From: a cyanobacterium endosymbiont of Epithemia clementina EcSB
GTDB lineage: Bacteria > Cyanobacteriota > Cyanobacteriia > Cyanobacteriales > Microcystaceae
NCBI RefSeq assembly: GCF_029919255.1
Contig: NZ_CP123991.1
Span: forward strand, 179,110-243,109
Reading direction: 5' to 3'
DNA length: 64,000 nt
Shown here: piece after piece, positions 19,982 to 28,919 of the stretch
Position numbering within the stretch: position 1 is the stretch's first letter
Layout: every line of letters begins with the position of its first letter
Translations under genes and position numbers: made by a program
Notes under the pieces: model-generated
What the model saw: only the letters and a program-made list of their open reading frames with translations
Database searches by the model: none
Told to the model about the DNA's origin: nothing

Positions 19982-20400
19982 ATTGAGCTAGATTTATAGT
20001 TTTTTTATTCTATGCTTTGTCATTTTTTATATCAGAATTATGGTTTTATATCACAATTATGGAAAATTCACATTTCTCCATTAGTCCAGATAGGCTAACT
20101 TAATCGACTAGACGAGATCTTATTAAAAATTGTTGCTAACCGTCTTGAGAAAACTTTTGTTACGCATCTAACACTTAGACTTATAAATTTTGCAGTATTA
20201 TGTCAGTCATGATAAAACGTTAATTGTTCGCTACTCATTCGCTACCCAATTTACTCATCCTTAAAAGATTCATAATACTGCTTGGAACGCTGAAATTAGC
20301 AATTCCTAAGACTGATAAGTCAAATAATTAAAAAGGTAAACTTCATTAATATTGATCCTCTTAAAATACTTATTATCTTTGATATTATCTATATTTTAAC
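19982..20400. other. Intergenic region with spaced inverted repeat
   Basis: No gene. GCAGTATTATG near 20190 and CATAATACTGC near 20272 are exact inverted copies about 70 bases apart, echoing the TATTATGTC word of the 48-bp palindrome at 18126. It presumably includes the SpoIID-like gene's promoter. Confidence 0.5.
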
Positions 20401-21108
20401 TTAAAAAAGTTGTATATCTGTCATTAACTTTGTCATAAATTGCCAATCAATAATATCTTTTAACAAAGATTTATAGCCAACAAGATTAGGATGAAGTCCA
20501 TCAGAAGTCAACTGTAATCGCAACCAATCTTCTCCGCGGTCTAACCATAAATCAAAAATATCTAGATAAGGAATACTAAAATTATTACAAGCTTTTTTAG
20601 TAGCTTCTTTATAACGATACTGATCAAAATGATTAAAGTAAAAACAACCTAGAAGTGGCATTTTTTCTTCATCAACTGGAACCATTCCTATAAAAATAAC
20701 GGGACACAATTGTTGCGCCTGGTTTAATAAATGGTTGATTTGCTGCTCAAATACTGTAAAATCTGTAAATAGACGCCCATTAAGTTGTCCTAGTCTAGGA
20801 GAATCATTAACTCCCACCGAGAGGATAATTAAATCAGGAACTTGGTTACGCAACTCCCCACGATACCGAAATTCTCCCTCTAACCGTTCAGCTACCTGAG
20901 AAACACGATCACCCCTAATCCCTAAATTGTACAAGACATGACCAGTGTGTGGATCTTTCATCCACCGACAACGTACTCTTTCTACCCAACCGCCACCGAC
21001 TGGATCACCATGCCCATAAACTAAACTATCTCCCAAAGCGACTATTTTTAAAGGTTGAGACTTGGCGGGCAGTTTAAAAGGTTGAGTGGGTTTCCCAACA
21101 GTTTGCAT
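20401..21108 (-). CDS. SGNH/GDSL-family hydrolase
   Basis: A 235-residue esterase/lipase-like protein of the SGNH fold. Block I is IVALGDSLVYGHGDP with the nucleophile Ser-28; block III is LSVGVNDSPR with the oxyanion-hole Asn; block V is SDGLHPNLVGY with catalytic Asp and His. The block II glycine lies in LGIRGDRVSQ. There is no signal peptide, so it is probably cytoplasmic. Substrate unknown; relatives include lysophospholipases and acyl-ester hydrolases. It is divergent from rpoZ, 168 bases away, so promoters for both lie between. Confidence 0.88.
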   Translation of the reverse strand: MQTVGKPTQPFKLPAKSQPLKIVALGDSLVYGHGDPVGGGWVERVRCRWMKDPHTGHVLYNLGIRGDRVSQVAERLEGEFRYRGELRNQVPDLIILSVGVNDSPRLGQLNGRLFTDFTVFEQQINHLLNQAQQLCPVIFIGMVPVDEEKMPLLGCFYFNHFDQYRYKEATKKACNNFSIPYLDIFDLWLDRGEDWLRLQLTSDGLHPNLVGYKSLLKDIIDWQFMTKLMTDIQLF

Positions 21109-21276
21109 TATGGGGATATCTCCTCAAGCGAATTTCTGAATAGCTTTATATTTTTTTATAAGGGTTGATTATAACTTACATAGTAATCGTTCTTAGTGTT
21201 GGACTATACAGTAGTTAAAACGACTGTTAGACTAGATAAATCTTGGTTAACCCGTTATTCGGACTACTTAATATTT

Positions 21277-21507
21277 ATGCAGAAAAGACTTGCTTTTGAT
21301 TCATCTGAAGTTATATATCATGCTCAAGAACTCCTCGATGCTGCGGCTAACCGCTATCGAATTACGGTACAAGTAGCTAACCGTGCTAAACGTCGTCGTT
21401 ACGAAGAGTTTGACAGCATTGACGATCCTTCAATGAAACCGGCTATTCGTGCCATCATTGAAATGTCAGATGAACTTACCCAACCCGAAATCATTAATGA
21501 TAATTGA
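21277..21507 (+). CDS. rpoZ: RNA polymerase omega subunit
   Basis: Small RNA polymerase subunit helping beta-prime fold and, in cyanobacteria, tuning sigma factor recruitment. The 76-residue product starts [20 protein letters not shown] and includes the highly conserved [19 protein letters not shown], ending in a short acidic tail. The open frame extends 27 codons upstream to a TTG, but cyanobacterial omega proteins start at this MQKR, so 21277 is used. It heads a run of three plus-strand genes with short gaps (71 bases to the next). Confidence 0.9.
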   Translation: MQKRLAFDSSEVIYHAQELLDAAANRYRITVQVANRAKRRRYEEFDSIDDPSMKPAIRAIIEMSDELTQPEIINDN

Positions 21508-21578
21508 AGATTAAAATCGATACTAAAGTTACCAAGCCTGTCGATGTGTACCATAAAAAATGGGAAAAATAATCTATT

Positions 21579-22214
21579 ATGATTTGGAAAACCATTCGAC
21601 CTCGGAATTATCGCTTATATCTCCAGTGGAACATGAGACTGCTGGTGATTTTCCTCCTAAGTGCTAGTCTAGTTATAGGGGGGGGACGGTTTAGATTCTC
21701 TCGAGATGGTAATTTTAAAGTTCAATCTGTTAGCGCTCAAACCCTGCGACCTGAAGAAGCTGCTGCTATTGTTTATGAACAATTACCCTATCTGTCCAGA
21801 GAAGCTCAATATACCCGTAACGATACAAAAAACATTAATACTGTTCAAACTTTAATCAGTCGTTTTATCCGTTATCATCGGGATTTAAAACGTCGTGCAC
21901 CCAGTATTCCCCTTGATTGGAAAATTACCTTGGCTGACTATTTAGGAGTGAATGAATCAATACAGAAAGATAGCTATCCTGGGAGTTCCACCCTGCCAAG
22001 TAGCCCAATGGAAACTGACGTCGAGGCAATTCAAGAATTAAACCGTCATCAACGTCAGGAGTTAGTGGATGTGTTGGTCAGTATCTATGCTCCTAAACAG
22101 AAAAAACTAAAAGTCCCTACAATTCAGATAGAACCAATACCTGAGCTTTCTCAACCAACTCCTACTATAAGCCCTGGCCTTTCTAAACCAGGGGATGCTG
22201 ACTTATTAAAGTGA
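21579..22214 (+). CDS. Conserved cyanobacterial exported or membrane-anchored protein, unknown function
   Basis: A 211-residue protein with one N-terminal hydrophobic segment (about residues 20-38, RLLVIFLLSASLVIGG) preceded by arginines, so a signal peptide or membrane anchor. The rest is soluble and largely helical (EEAAAIVYEQLPYLSREAQY, LISRFIRYHRDLKRRAPS), with a Pro-rich C-terminus (PIPELSQPTPTISPG). I recognise this only as a cyanobacteria-type conserved hypothetical. Its 3' end is affected by a 19-bp tandem duplication that creates the present stop; without it the frame would run two codons further and overlap the DUF1818 start as ATGA. Confidence 0.75.
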   Translation: MIWKTIRPRNYRLYLQWNMRLLVIFLLSASLVIGGGRFRFSRDGNFKVQSVSAQTLRPEEAAAIVYEQLPYLSREAQYTRNDTKNINTVQTLISRFIRYHRDLKRRAPSIPLDWKITLADYLGVNESIQKDSYPGSSTLPSSPMETDVEAIQELNRHQRQELVDVLVSIYAPKQKKLKVPTIQIEPIPELSQPTPTISPGLSKPGDADLLK

Positions 22215-22231
22215 TGCTGACTTATTAAAGT
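22194..22231. repeat. Perfect 19-bp tandem duplication at a gene junction
   Basis: GATGCTGACTTATTAAAGT is present at 22194-22212 and again, directly abutting, at 22213-22231. The junction supplies the TGA stop (22212-22214) of the upstream gene. Confidence 0.95.
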
Positions 22232-22232
22232 T

Positions 22233-22601
22233 ATGAGTGATCGTATCCTTAAAAAAGGAACAGGATGGCGTATTGGCTGGAATCCTAATGCTGTTGCTTA
22301 TCAGGGGTTAATTGGGGGCAAAGATTGGGCAATAGAATTGACTAAAGCTGAATTTAAAGATTTTTGCCGTTTGTTTAAAAAGTTAGCCGAGACAATGGAA
22401 ATAATGTCTCAGGAGTTGATGGACGCTGAAAGAATTGCTTGTGAAGCAGAAAGCGACTCCTTGTGGTTAGAAGTAGAAGGATATCCCCATGCTTATTCCT
22501 TGCGCCTCATTCTCAACCAGGGTCGTTGTTGCGAGGGAAACTGGTCTGAAGAGATAGTAAGAGAATTATTTCAGGCAGTTAACATGTTCGAAATATCCTG
22601 A
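22233..22601 (+). CDS. DUF1818 family protein
   Basis: A 122-residue protein of the cyanobacteria/plastid-lineage DUF1818 family, function unknown. Typical features are the opening RILKKGTGWRIGWNPNA, YQGLIGGKDWAIELTKAEF, an acidic helical middle with a conserved SLWLEVEGYPHAYSLRLI, and the CEGNWSEEIVRELFQAV close. Length is normal. It is the third gene in the rpoZ run and starts 18 bases after the preceding stop because of the tandem duplication; ribosome-site sequence is weak, so it may depend on translation of the gene before. Confidence 0.88.
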   Translation: MSDRILKKGTGWRIGWNPNAVAYQGLIGGKDWAIELTKAEFKDFCRLFKKLAETMEIMSQELMDAERIACEAESDSLWLEVEGYPHAYSLRLILNQGRCCEGNWSEEIVRELFQAVNMFEIS

Positions 22602-23226
22602 TTTTTTTAGAAAAAATAATAATCAAAACAATTTCTAGTAAATCATTGAGAGAAAATAAGAATTGCGAGATTTGCCAAAAAGTGATAGAAAAAAATCGTG
22701 CAAACAAATACCCAACAACTTTTTACAGTTTTAAAAAAGAGAGAACAACCAGATTTACCTCCATCATAATCCATAAAATCTTAAAAGAAAAAGATGAAAA
22801 TGGGAATAAAAAAAATAAGAACTAAAAAAGGCAGAAATATTTTGGATAAAAAGGTATTTGAAGCTAAAAAGTACTGCAAAAATGAAGAAATATATACAGG
22901 TATTTTTCTTGATAATAATTTTAGTACATACAAGTAATTAAGTTCAAGTAAAACCCGAATAATGAAAAAAAATTATACTTATTTTTTCTATCAATTTATG
23001 GTCCAGTTACAGTTCAGAAATAAATTTAATAGAACGGGTATTATATCCAAAAGTCATGCAATTGATTAGAAAAATCTTTGAATATAAATATGATTCAGAT
23101 AAGGTGGTTAGACAAGATATTTATCGAATGATTTCTGTTCCAATCTAATCAATCGAAGCTTGATATTATCCACTTATAAAAGATAAAACAGCAAACAGAA
23201 TAAACACTGTTCACTGTTATCTAAAT
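22602..23226. other. Gene-free region between DUF1818 and the MoaD-like gene
   Basis: Strongly A-rich on the plus strand. A short stretch near 23055-23145 reads LIRKIFEYKYDSDKVVRQDI in one frame, perhaps a relic of an unknown gene. Nothing intact. Confidence 0.5.
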
Positions 23227-23502
23227 TTAACCTCCAGCAACCGCCGGAACAATACTTACTTCATCTCCATCACTGAGAATAGTATCTGTATTATCTAAAA
23301 AGCGAATATCCTCACTATTCACATAAAAATTTAGAAAGCGACGGGGAGCTCCAGTTTCATCACATAAACGTGCTTTAATTCCAGGAAAAGTCTCTTCAAG
23401 GGAATCAAGTAACTCGTTAAAATTACTAGCTGTACATTCACAGTCTTTTTGATTGTTCGTAAACTTTTGCAAGGGTGTAGGAATTAATACTTTAACAGCC
23501 AT
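23227..23502 (-). CDS. MoaD/ThiS-family sulfur carrier-like protein
   Basis: A 91-residue ubiquitin-fold protein ending in the double glycine (VPAVAGG) needed for C-terminal activation. It opens with a beta strand [14 protein letters not shown] and includes [14 protein letters not shown]. It lies 101 bases after thrC on the same strand, a pairing common in cyanobacteria and reminiscent of CysO-type carriers used in cysteine synthesis, where some threonine synthase relatives and carriers travel together. It could equally be MoaD for molybdopterin; no moa or thi gene is near. Role therefore undecided. Confidence 0.85.
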   Translation of the reverse strand: MAVKVLIPTPLQKFTNNQKDCECTASNFNELLDSLEETFPGIKARLCDETGAPRRFLNFYVNSEDIRFLDNTDTILSDGDEVSIVPAVAGG

Positions 23503-23603
23503 AGTTGTTTAGCAATAACCAATAATTACCAATTATGTAGCATAGCAAGGGAGTGTAGCCATCAGGTACAGCAAATCAGGAAACCCTGACGACTACGCAA
23601 AGA

Positions 23604-24908
23604 CTAAACTAAAACTTGTTGCCATTCAAGACGTTCTAAGGTCCGAGAACGTTCCAAAGCACGTTCAAAACTGTCAAGTTTGGGTTCAATGGTAAGGGGT
23701 TCACCAATATATCCTTGAACCGCTTCTTGAGTTTTCAGCCCATTCCCGGTGATGTAGACCACAGTAGTTTCTTCAGGCTCAATCTTTCCTGCTTCTACTA
23801 GTTTTTTTAGAACGGCAATGGTTGTTCCTCCGGCAGTTTCGGTAAAGATACCTTCAGTTTCCGCTAGGAGCTTAATTCCTTCAACAATTTCTGCATCGGT
23901 GACACTTTCAATATTTCCATTAGTTTTACGAGCAATATCTAGGGAATAGCACCCATCAGCTGGATTTCCAATGGCTATAGATTTGGCAATTGTATTAGGT
24001 TTAACCGGAGTTATAAAGTCTCGTCCTTCTTTGAAAGCCGTGGCGATGGGGGAACATCCTTCTGCTTGTGCGCCACTGAAGCGGACAAGTTTATCTTCAA
24101 CTAATCCTGTTTTGATGAATTCTTGGAACCCTTTATAAATCTTAGTATAGAGGGAACCAGAAGCTAAGGGCGCAACTACATGATCAGGGAGTTTCCAGCC
24201 AAGTTGTTCAGCTACTTCAAACCCTAGAGTTTTGGAACCTTCAGAATAGTAGGGACGCAAATTAATATTAACAAATCCCCATTCGTAACTATTACTTATT
24301 TCGCAACAAAGACGATTAACTTGATCATAGTTGCCTTTAACCGCCATTACCGTAGGGTTGTAGATAAGAGTTCCGAGAACTTTACCTGTTTCCAAATCGG
24401 CTGGGATAAAGACGCAACAGTCTAACCCAGCATGGGCGGCGATAGCCGCAGTAGAATTGGCTAAATTTCCTGTACTGGCACAAGAAACTGTTGTAAAGCC
24501 CAATTCCTTAGCACGAGTCAAAGCCACGGAAACCACTCTATCTTTAAAGCTGAGGGTCGGCATATTCACCGCATCGTTCTTAATGTGGAGATCTTTAAGA
24601 CCCAAGCGACGGGCTAGGCGCTTTGATTTTACCAAAGGAGTCATCCCAGTGCCAACATCAATAGGATTTTCGCTTTCCACGGGTAAAAATACTTTATAGC
24701 GCCAAATGGAATTAGGTCCTGCTTCGATGATCTCACGACTAACTTGAGCGCGAATAGCATCGTAGTCATAAGCCACTTCTAGAGGAGAAAAGGTTTCTTC
24801 ACACACATGAAGAGCTTTCAGTGGATATTTAACACCACCTTCTTTGGAAACGAGATGGGTGAAAGTGGTAGTTTGGGTTTTAGTTTGAGTTTGTGTTGCC
24901 TGGGTCAT
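23604..24908 (-). CDS. thrC: Threonine synthase
   Basis: PLP enzyme forming threonine from O-phosphohomoserine. The 434-residue length fits the cyanobacterial type. The PLP-binding Lys sits in LSFKDRVVSVAL; SCASTGNLANSTAAIAAHAG is the phosphate-binding loop; and TETAGGTTIAVLKKLV lies in the C-terminal half. A strong promoter-like pair is seen about 85-110 bases upstream. It is followed on the same strand by the MoaD/ThiS-like gene. Confidence 0.95.
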   Translation of the reverse strand: MTQATQTQTKTQTTTFTHLVSKEGGVKYPLKALHVCEETFSPLEVAYDYDAIRAQVSREIIEAGPNSIWRYKVFLPVESENPIDVGTGMTPLVKSKRLARRLGLKDLHIKNDAVNMPTLSFKDRVVSVALTRAKELGFTTVSCASTGNLANSTAAIAAHAGLDCCVFIPADLETGKVLGTLIYNPTVMAVKGNYDQVNRLCCEISNSYEWGFVNINLRPYYSEGSKTLGFEVAEQLGWKLPDHVVAPLASGSLYTKIYKGFQEFIKTGLVEDKLVRFSGAQAEGCSPIATAFKEGRDFITPVKPNTIAKSIAIGNPADGCYSLDIARKTNGNIESVTDAEIVEGIKLLAETEGIFTETAGGTTIAVLKKLVEAGKIEPEETTVVYITGNGLKTQEAVQGYIGEPLTIEPKLDSFERALERSRTLERLEWQQVLV

Positions 24909-26056
24909 GGGTTTCGATCCTGATTTCTCGTAAATCTTTTACTGAAAATGTTCCGTGATTTTTTGTAAATTCTTTACTCGCTTTTGAGCATACTATCATG
25001 GTCAATCTATCCAGTCAAACATACCCGACTATTTTTGTCGTAATTAATGTTCAGACGGTTTTATATGCTTTTTCCGCACGAAAACAGAGTTTCTCAAGTT
25101 CCTTAAAGAAAAGTAATGTAGAGAATAAAAAAATCTTAATGATGCATTATTTATGTTAGTTATTTAACTCATACTCAACTCAGGTTAATAGATTTAAAAA
25201 ATCTTGATTGTAGTTAATTACTTATAATAAGTTTTTTTATCGCTATTTATGCTCAATTAAAATGATTGAATGATATGGCAATATATATTTACTTTATAAA
25301 AAATATTGGTTGACAAATGCTAAAACAGCTATTGATCAGGTAATTTATAAAATATACTTAAATCGACCTAAGTACACTGTCTATAATTAAATCTCATCGA
25401 AAACAAGGTATAAAAATTGAATTTCGTACAAGTGATAAAATTTCCTATTGATTCAAATAACTTGACTAAATTAAAGTAGAGATGTTAATTCTTTTCTTAA
25501 ATCTAAATTTAAGAAAATTTATTTTAGGTTCTACTATTCAAAGTTTGCTCGTTTAACTTGGGATAACTAAAACCTGCCAGGCTGTAACATAACTTTATTT
25601 TGTAAAAATGTTAATAACAAGCAAACTTTTAAAAACTTTAAATTTTTAAAGATAAAGTTTCTGAGCGATATTTTAGAGTTAACTAGTGTTATTATTACAC
25701 AATTAAGTCCGGTAGAAACTTTCTTTCTGATACTCATTTTGAGAACATGAAATATGAACTTATAAATATTGTTTCTTAATACTGCCAGCCCATTCACTAC
25801 TGTACTGAGACGAAATATAGAGATCAGTTATACTCTCAGAAGAACCAGATGTAAGTTGTTTTAATACATTTTTAAGACACTTAGAATGGTTTCACAAAAA
25901 AAATTCGGTAGACTACCTGCTTTTTTTACATTTAACTTAAACTTTCTCGTATTCATAAATAATGATAGGGTTGGTTTCATTAAACTTAATTGATGAATTA
26001 AAGTTTAATTTTCTAAGCACTTCAAATTATAATAGACAATTTCTCAAAAAACTATC
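24909..26056. other. 1.1 kb region between thrC and the LpxB-like gene
   Basis: Contains the thrC promoter at its left edge. No gene is supported; the minus-strand open frame at 25567-25797 is low-complexity (Lys, Phe, Leu, Asn-rich) and has no family resemblance. Confidence 0.55.
24990..25018 (-). promoter_or_regulatory. Probable sigma-70 promoter of thrC
   Basis: On the minus strand TTGACT (25013-25018) is separated by exactly 17 bases from TAGTAT (24990-24995), a near-consensus arrangement, about 80 bases before the thrC start. Confidence 0.6.
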
Positions 26057-27241
26057 ATGCTCAAAAAGCAGGTATTATTCATTAGTAATGGAACAGGAGA
26101 AGACCTCAATGCAAGTCTAATTCTCCAATCATTAGTTGAAATTGCTCCCAAAATTAACATCGTGGCGATGGCGTTAGTAGGTTCAGGGAGCGCTTACCAG
26201 CGTTTAAAAATTCCTCTCGTTGGGCCTAGACAAACGTTACCGTCTGGGGGAATTTTTTACACCCATTTTTTAAATTTAGTCAAAGATTTAGCATCAGGAC
26301 TAGTTGGATTGACGTTACGTCAAATTCAATTTTTACTTAATTATCGCTATAATTGCGATTTTTGCGTTGCTGTTGGGGATATTTTCCCTGTCACTATGGC
26401 CTATCTCACTAAACGTCCCTTTGTAGCCTTTCTTGTGTCTACTTCTAGCTATTATGAGGGCAAATTGCGGCTACCTGGGTTAACTCAATGGTGTTTACGA
26501 TCACATAGATGTCTAGCAGTATTTACACGCGATGCATTCACCGCCGAAGACTTACAACAGCAAGGTATGACTAAAGCTGTATTTGCGGGTTATCCTATTT
26601 TAGATGTCCTGTCCCCTACGGGTAACGATTTAGACTTAGATCCTAAGATACCAACAATTGCCTTACTACCCGGAAGTCGTCTACCTGAAGCTCTTCATAA
26701 CCTAACATTACAATTGAAGGTATGTGAGGCAATCAGTGAACTGGAAATAGTACAATTTCGAGTTCCTTTAGTGTCTAGTTTTAGAGAAAAAGATCTGCAA
26801 ACTACTGCAAAAAACGAGGGATGGCAATATCAGTCACCAGGAATATTCAGTAAAAATAAGCAGAAGAAAACAATTGTTGTAAAGTGCTATTGGAATGCCT
26901 TTGCCGATATTTTACAACAGTGCGATTTAGTTTTGGGGATGGCAGGAACAGCAGTAGAACAGGCAGTTGGTTTAGGGAAACCTATTGTACAGCTTCCAGG
27001 CCATGGTCCCCAATTTACTTATGGTTTTGCTGATGCGCAAATGCGATTGTTAGGAATTTCTGTGCAAACTATTGGGAAAAATCCAAATAATCCCACTTTA
27101 TTCACGGATGCTGCCCATACCATTCAAACTATTCTTAAAGATTCTCAATATTTAGAAAAATGTCTGGAAAATGGGCGGCAACGGGTAGGTCAAAAAGGAG
27201 GTTCTGATAGCCTAGCACGTGCGATCGCTCAATTGTTGTAA
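26057..27241 (+). CDS. Lipid-A-disaccharide synthase-related protein (TIGR03492)
   Basis: A 394-residue GT-B type protein distantly related to LpxB and MurG. Family features: VLFISNGTGEDLNASLILQS at the N-terminus, VAVGDIFPVTMAYLTKRPFV, LLPGSRLPEALHN in the C-terminal nucleotide-sugar domain, and GMAGTAVEQAVGLGKPIVQL. TIGR03492 is restricted to cyanobacteria and a few others; substrate unknown and not likely to be true LpxB. Length is normal. It ends with an HIP1 octamer (GCGATCGC at 27221-27228) inside the coding sequence. cysC follows 122 bases later. Confidence 0.88.
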   Translation: MLKKQVLFISNGTGEDLNASLILQSLVEIAPKINIVAMALVGSGSAYQRLKIPLVGPRQTLPSGGIFYTHFLNLVKDLASGLVGLTLRQIQFLLNYRYNCDFCVAVGDIFPVTMAYLTKRPFVAFLVSTSSYYEGKLRLPGLTQWCLRSHRCLAVFTRDAFTAEDLQQQGMTKAVFAGYPILDVLSPTGNDLDLDPKIPTIALLPGSRLPEALHNLTLQLKVCEAISELEIVQFRVPLVSSFREKDLQTTAKNEGWQYQSPGIFSKNKQKKTIVVKCYWNAFADILQQCDLVLGMAGTAVEQAVGLGKPIVQLPGHGPQFTYGFADAQMRLLGISVQTIGKNPNNPTLFTDAAHTIQTILKDSQYLEKCLENGRQRVGQKGGSDSLARAIAQLL

Positions 27242-27363
27242 CATCAAAACTTGGTCCTAGCTAACAAAAACATAGCCTAATCTATTGCCATCTATCCTCA
27301 TTCAGGTTATCCTTTTCGGGATTGTATATAAACATGACATGTTAATAGGATTATAATGCCACT

Positions 27364-27909
27364 ATGGAACAACGAGGCGTAACTATCTGGTTGACTGGAT
27401 TAAGTGGTGCTGGAAAAAGTAGCATTACTCAGGTTTTAGGAAAAAAATTGAGTGGTGAAGGCTATTCTATAGAGGTTCTTGATGGAGATATTGTTAGAAC
27501 AAATTTGACAAAAGAATTAGGTTTTTCTAAGGAGGATCGTGATACAAACATTCGTCGTATCGGTTTTGTCGCTAGTTTATTAACCCGTCATGGAGTGATC
27601 GTTCTTGTCTCCGCTATATCTCCCTATCGTGACATTCGAGATGAAGTTCGAGCCAGAATTGGGAACTTTGTAGAAGTTTTTGTTAATGCTCCCTTAGATG
27701 TGTGTGAAGATCGTGATGTTAAAGGATTGTACAAACGCGCTCGCTCAGGAGAAATCAAGTCTTTGACCGGAATTGATGACCCGTATGAATACCCCTTAAA
27801 CCCAGAAATAGAATGTCGGACTGATTTAGAAACCCTCGAAGAAAGTGTCGATAAAATTTGGCAGAAACTTAGAGAAATGAAATATCTGGCTAAATCTATA
27901 ACAATTTAA
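27364..27909 (+). CDS. cysC: Adenylylsulfate kinase
   Basis: APS kinase, making PAPS from adenosine-5'-phosphosulfate and ATP in sulfate assimilation. The 181-residue protein has the Walker A loop GLSGAGKSS near residue 12, the APS-binding DGDIVRTNLTKELGFSKEDR, RDTNIRRIGFVASLL, and the lid region RARSGEIKSLTGIDDPYEYP. All are intact. It shows that sulfate assimilation is at least partly retained. No other cys gene is in the window. Confidence 0.95.
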   Translation: MEQRGVTIWLTGLSGAGKSSITQVLGKKLSGEGYSIEVLDGDIVRTNLTKELGFSKEDRDTNIRRIGFVASLLTRHGVIVLVSAISPYRDIRDEVRARIGNFVEVFVNAPLDVCEDRDVKGLYKRARSGEIKSLTGIDDPYEYPLNPEIECRTDLETLEESVDKIWQKLREMKYLAKSITI

Positions 27910-28919
27910 TAGAAATTAGATTAAAATTTTTTTGTCGAAACTTTTATCTTTAAAAGGAAATAGACTTAGCCTTAAGTTAGCAGCTTGACAAAGAGAGTAT
28001 TAAATCATGAAAAACCCTATCACCTACATAGATAAAGATAGAGTTTCTTTATAATCTTTCTCGAAAAAGATTATATTAGGAAGTCAGAGTCTGTTACAGA
28101 CTATAAATTGAGCATTGAGAGATTGACTTAAAAACAAACTATTTAAAAATTAAAATGATTACTAAGATTACTAAAAATAAAGGGTGGAAGATTAATAAAG
28201 GAGAAAACTCTGTCAAAATAAGAGATACTTATTAAAACTTATACAAATCGTTTATTTAAAAGAGTTTAGTGAAGTCAAAGTATTGAGTTTAAACATTAAA
28301 CGATATAATTAAATTTTATTTTGCGAATATAGTCAAGAATTAAACGGATTCAGTAAAACTCTAGTCCTTTATTTTAACAAAATCTATTGTGTTATTGAAT
28401 GTTATTGCTGATTTTTAAAAAAATTGTGTGAAATCTATAAATTCATAGTTAGAAAATATGAGGTAATTTGAACCAACTTTTTTAGTTCTTTAAGAGTTTT
28501 TATCAAGTTTAGAGTTCATGAAAGCTAAAAAAAGTTCAACCAATAATTGACATTAAACTTAAATAAAATTATTTTTTGAAGTTAACCTCAACTTTATTTG
28601 AAAGCATTGAAACTAAAATTTTAGTCTCCTTATTTATTAAAATATTTGGTTATTTTCAAAAAATTTTAAATTAGTTCAAATACCACAGCGATTATTTAAT
28701 CTCTTCCGAGATGCCCATATTTGAGATAATTTATCAATACATAACTTCTATAAAAGAGCATAAAATGTGATCACAAAGGAAATTATTAAGACTATCTCTT
28801 CCCATCGTTACGCAAGAGTGGGATGATGAATACAAACCTTGGGGCAGCCTACAGCTAGCAGTTATCAAACTCGGTACCCATTGTTGCCTTACTGTCGTAC
28901 GTTTATTTTAAGAAAATTT
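27910..28919. other. 1 kb AT-rich region before transketolase
   Basis: No gene is supported. The last 120 bases before tkt are noticeably less AT-rich and probably hold the tkt promoter and leader; an in-frame extension of tkt to 28839 runs through here but does not match the family. Confidence 0.55.

Noticed and set aside
21196-21276. N-terminal extension of RpoZ from a TTG
   Set aside because: Family proteins start at MQKR; the extra 27 residues are not conserved in any omega subunit I know.
25567-25797. 76-codon minus-strand frame between thrC and the LpxB-like gene
   Set aside because: Low-complexity, AT-driven composition and no similarity.
28839-28919. N-terminal extension of transketolase
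   Set aside because: The family start MVVATQSLE lies at 28920; the extension looks like leader DNA.
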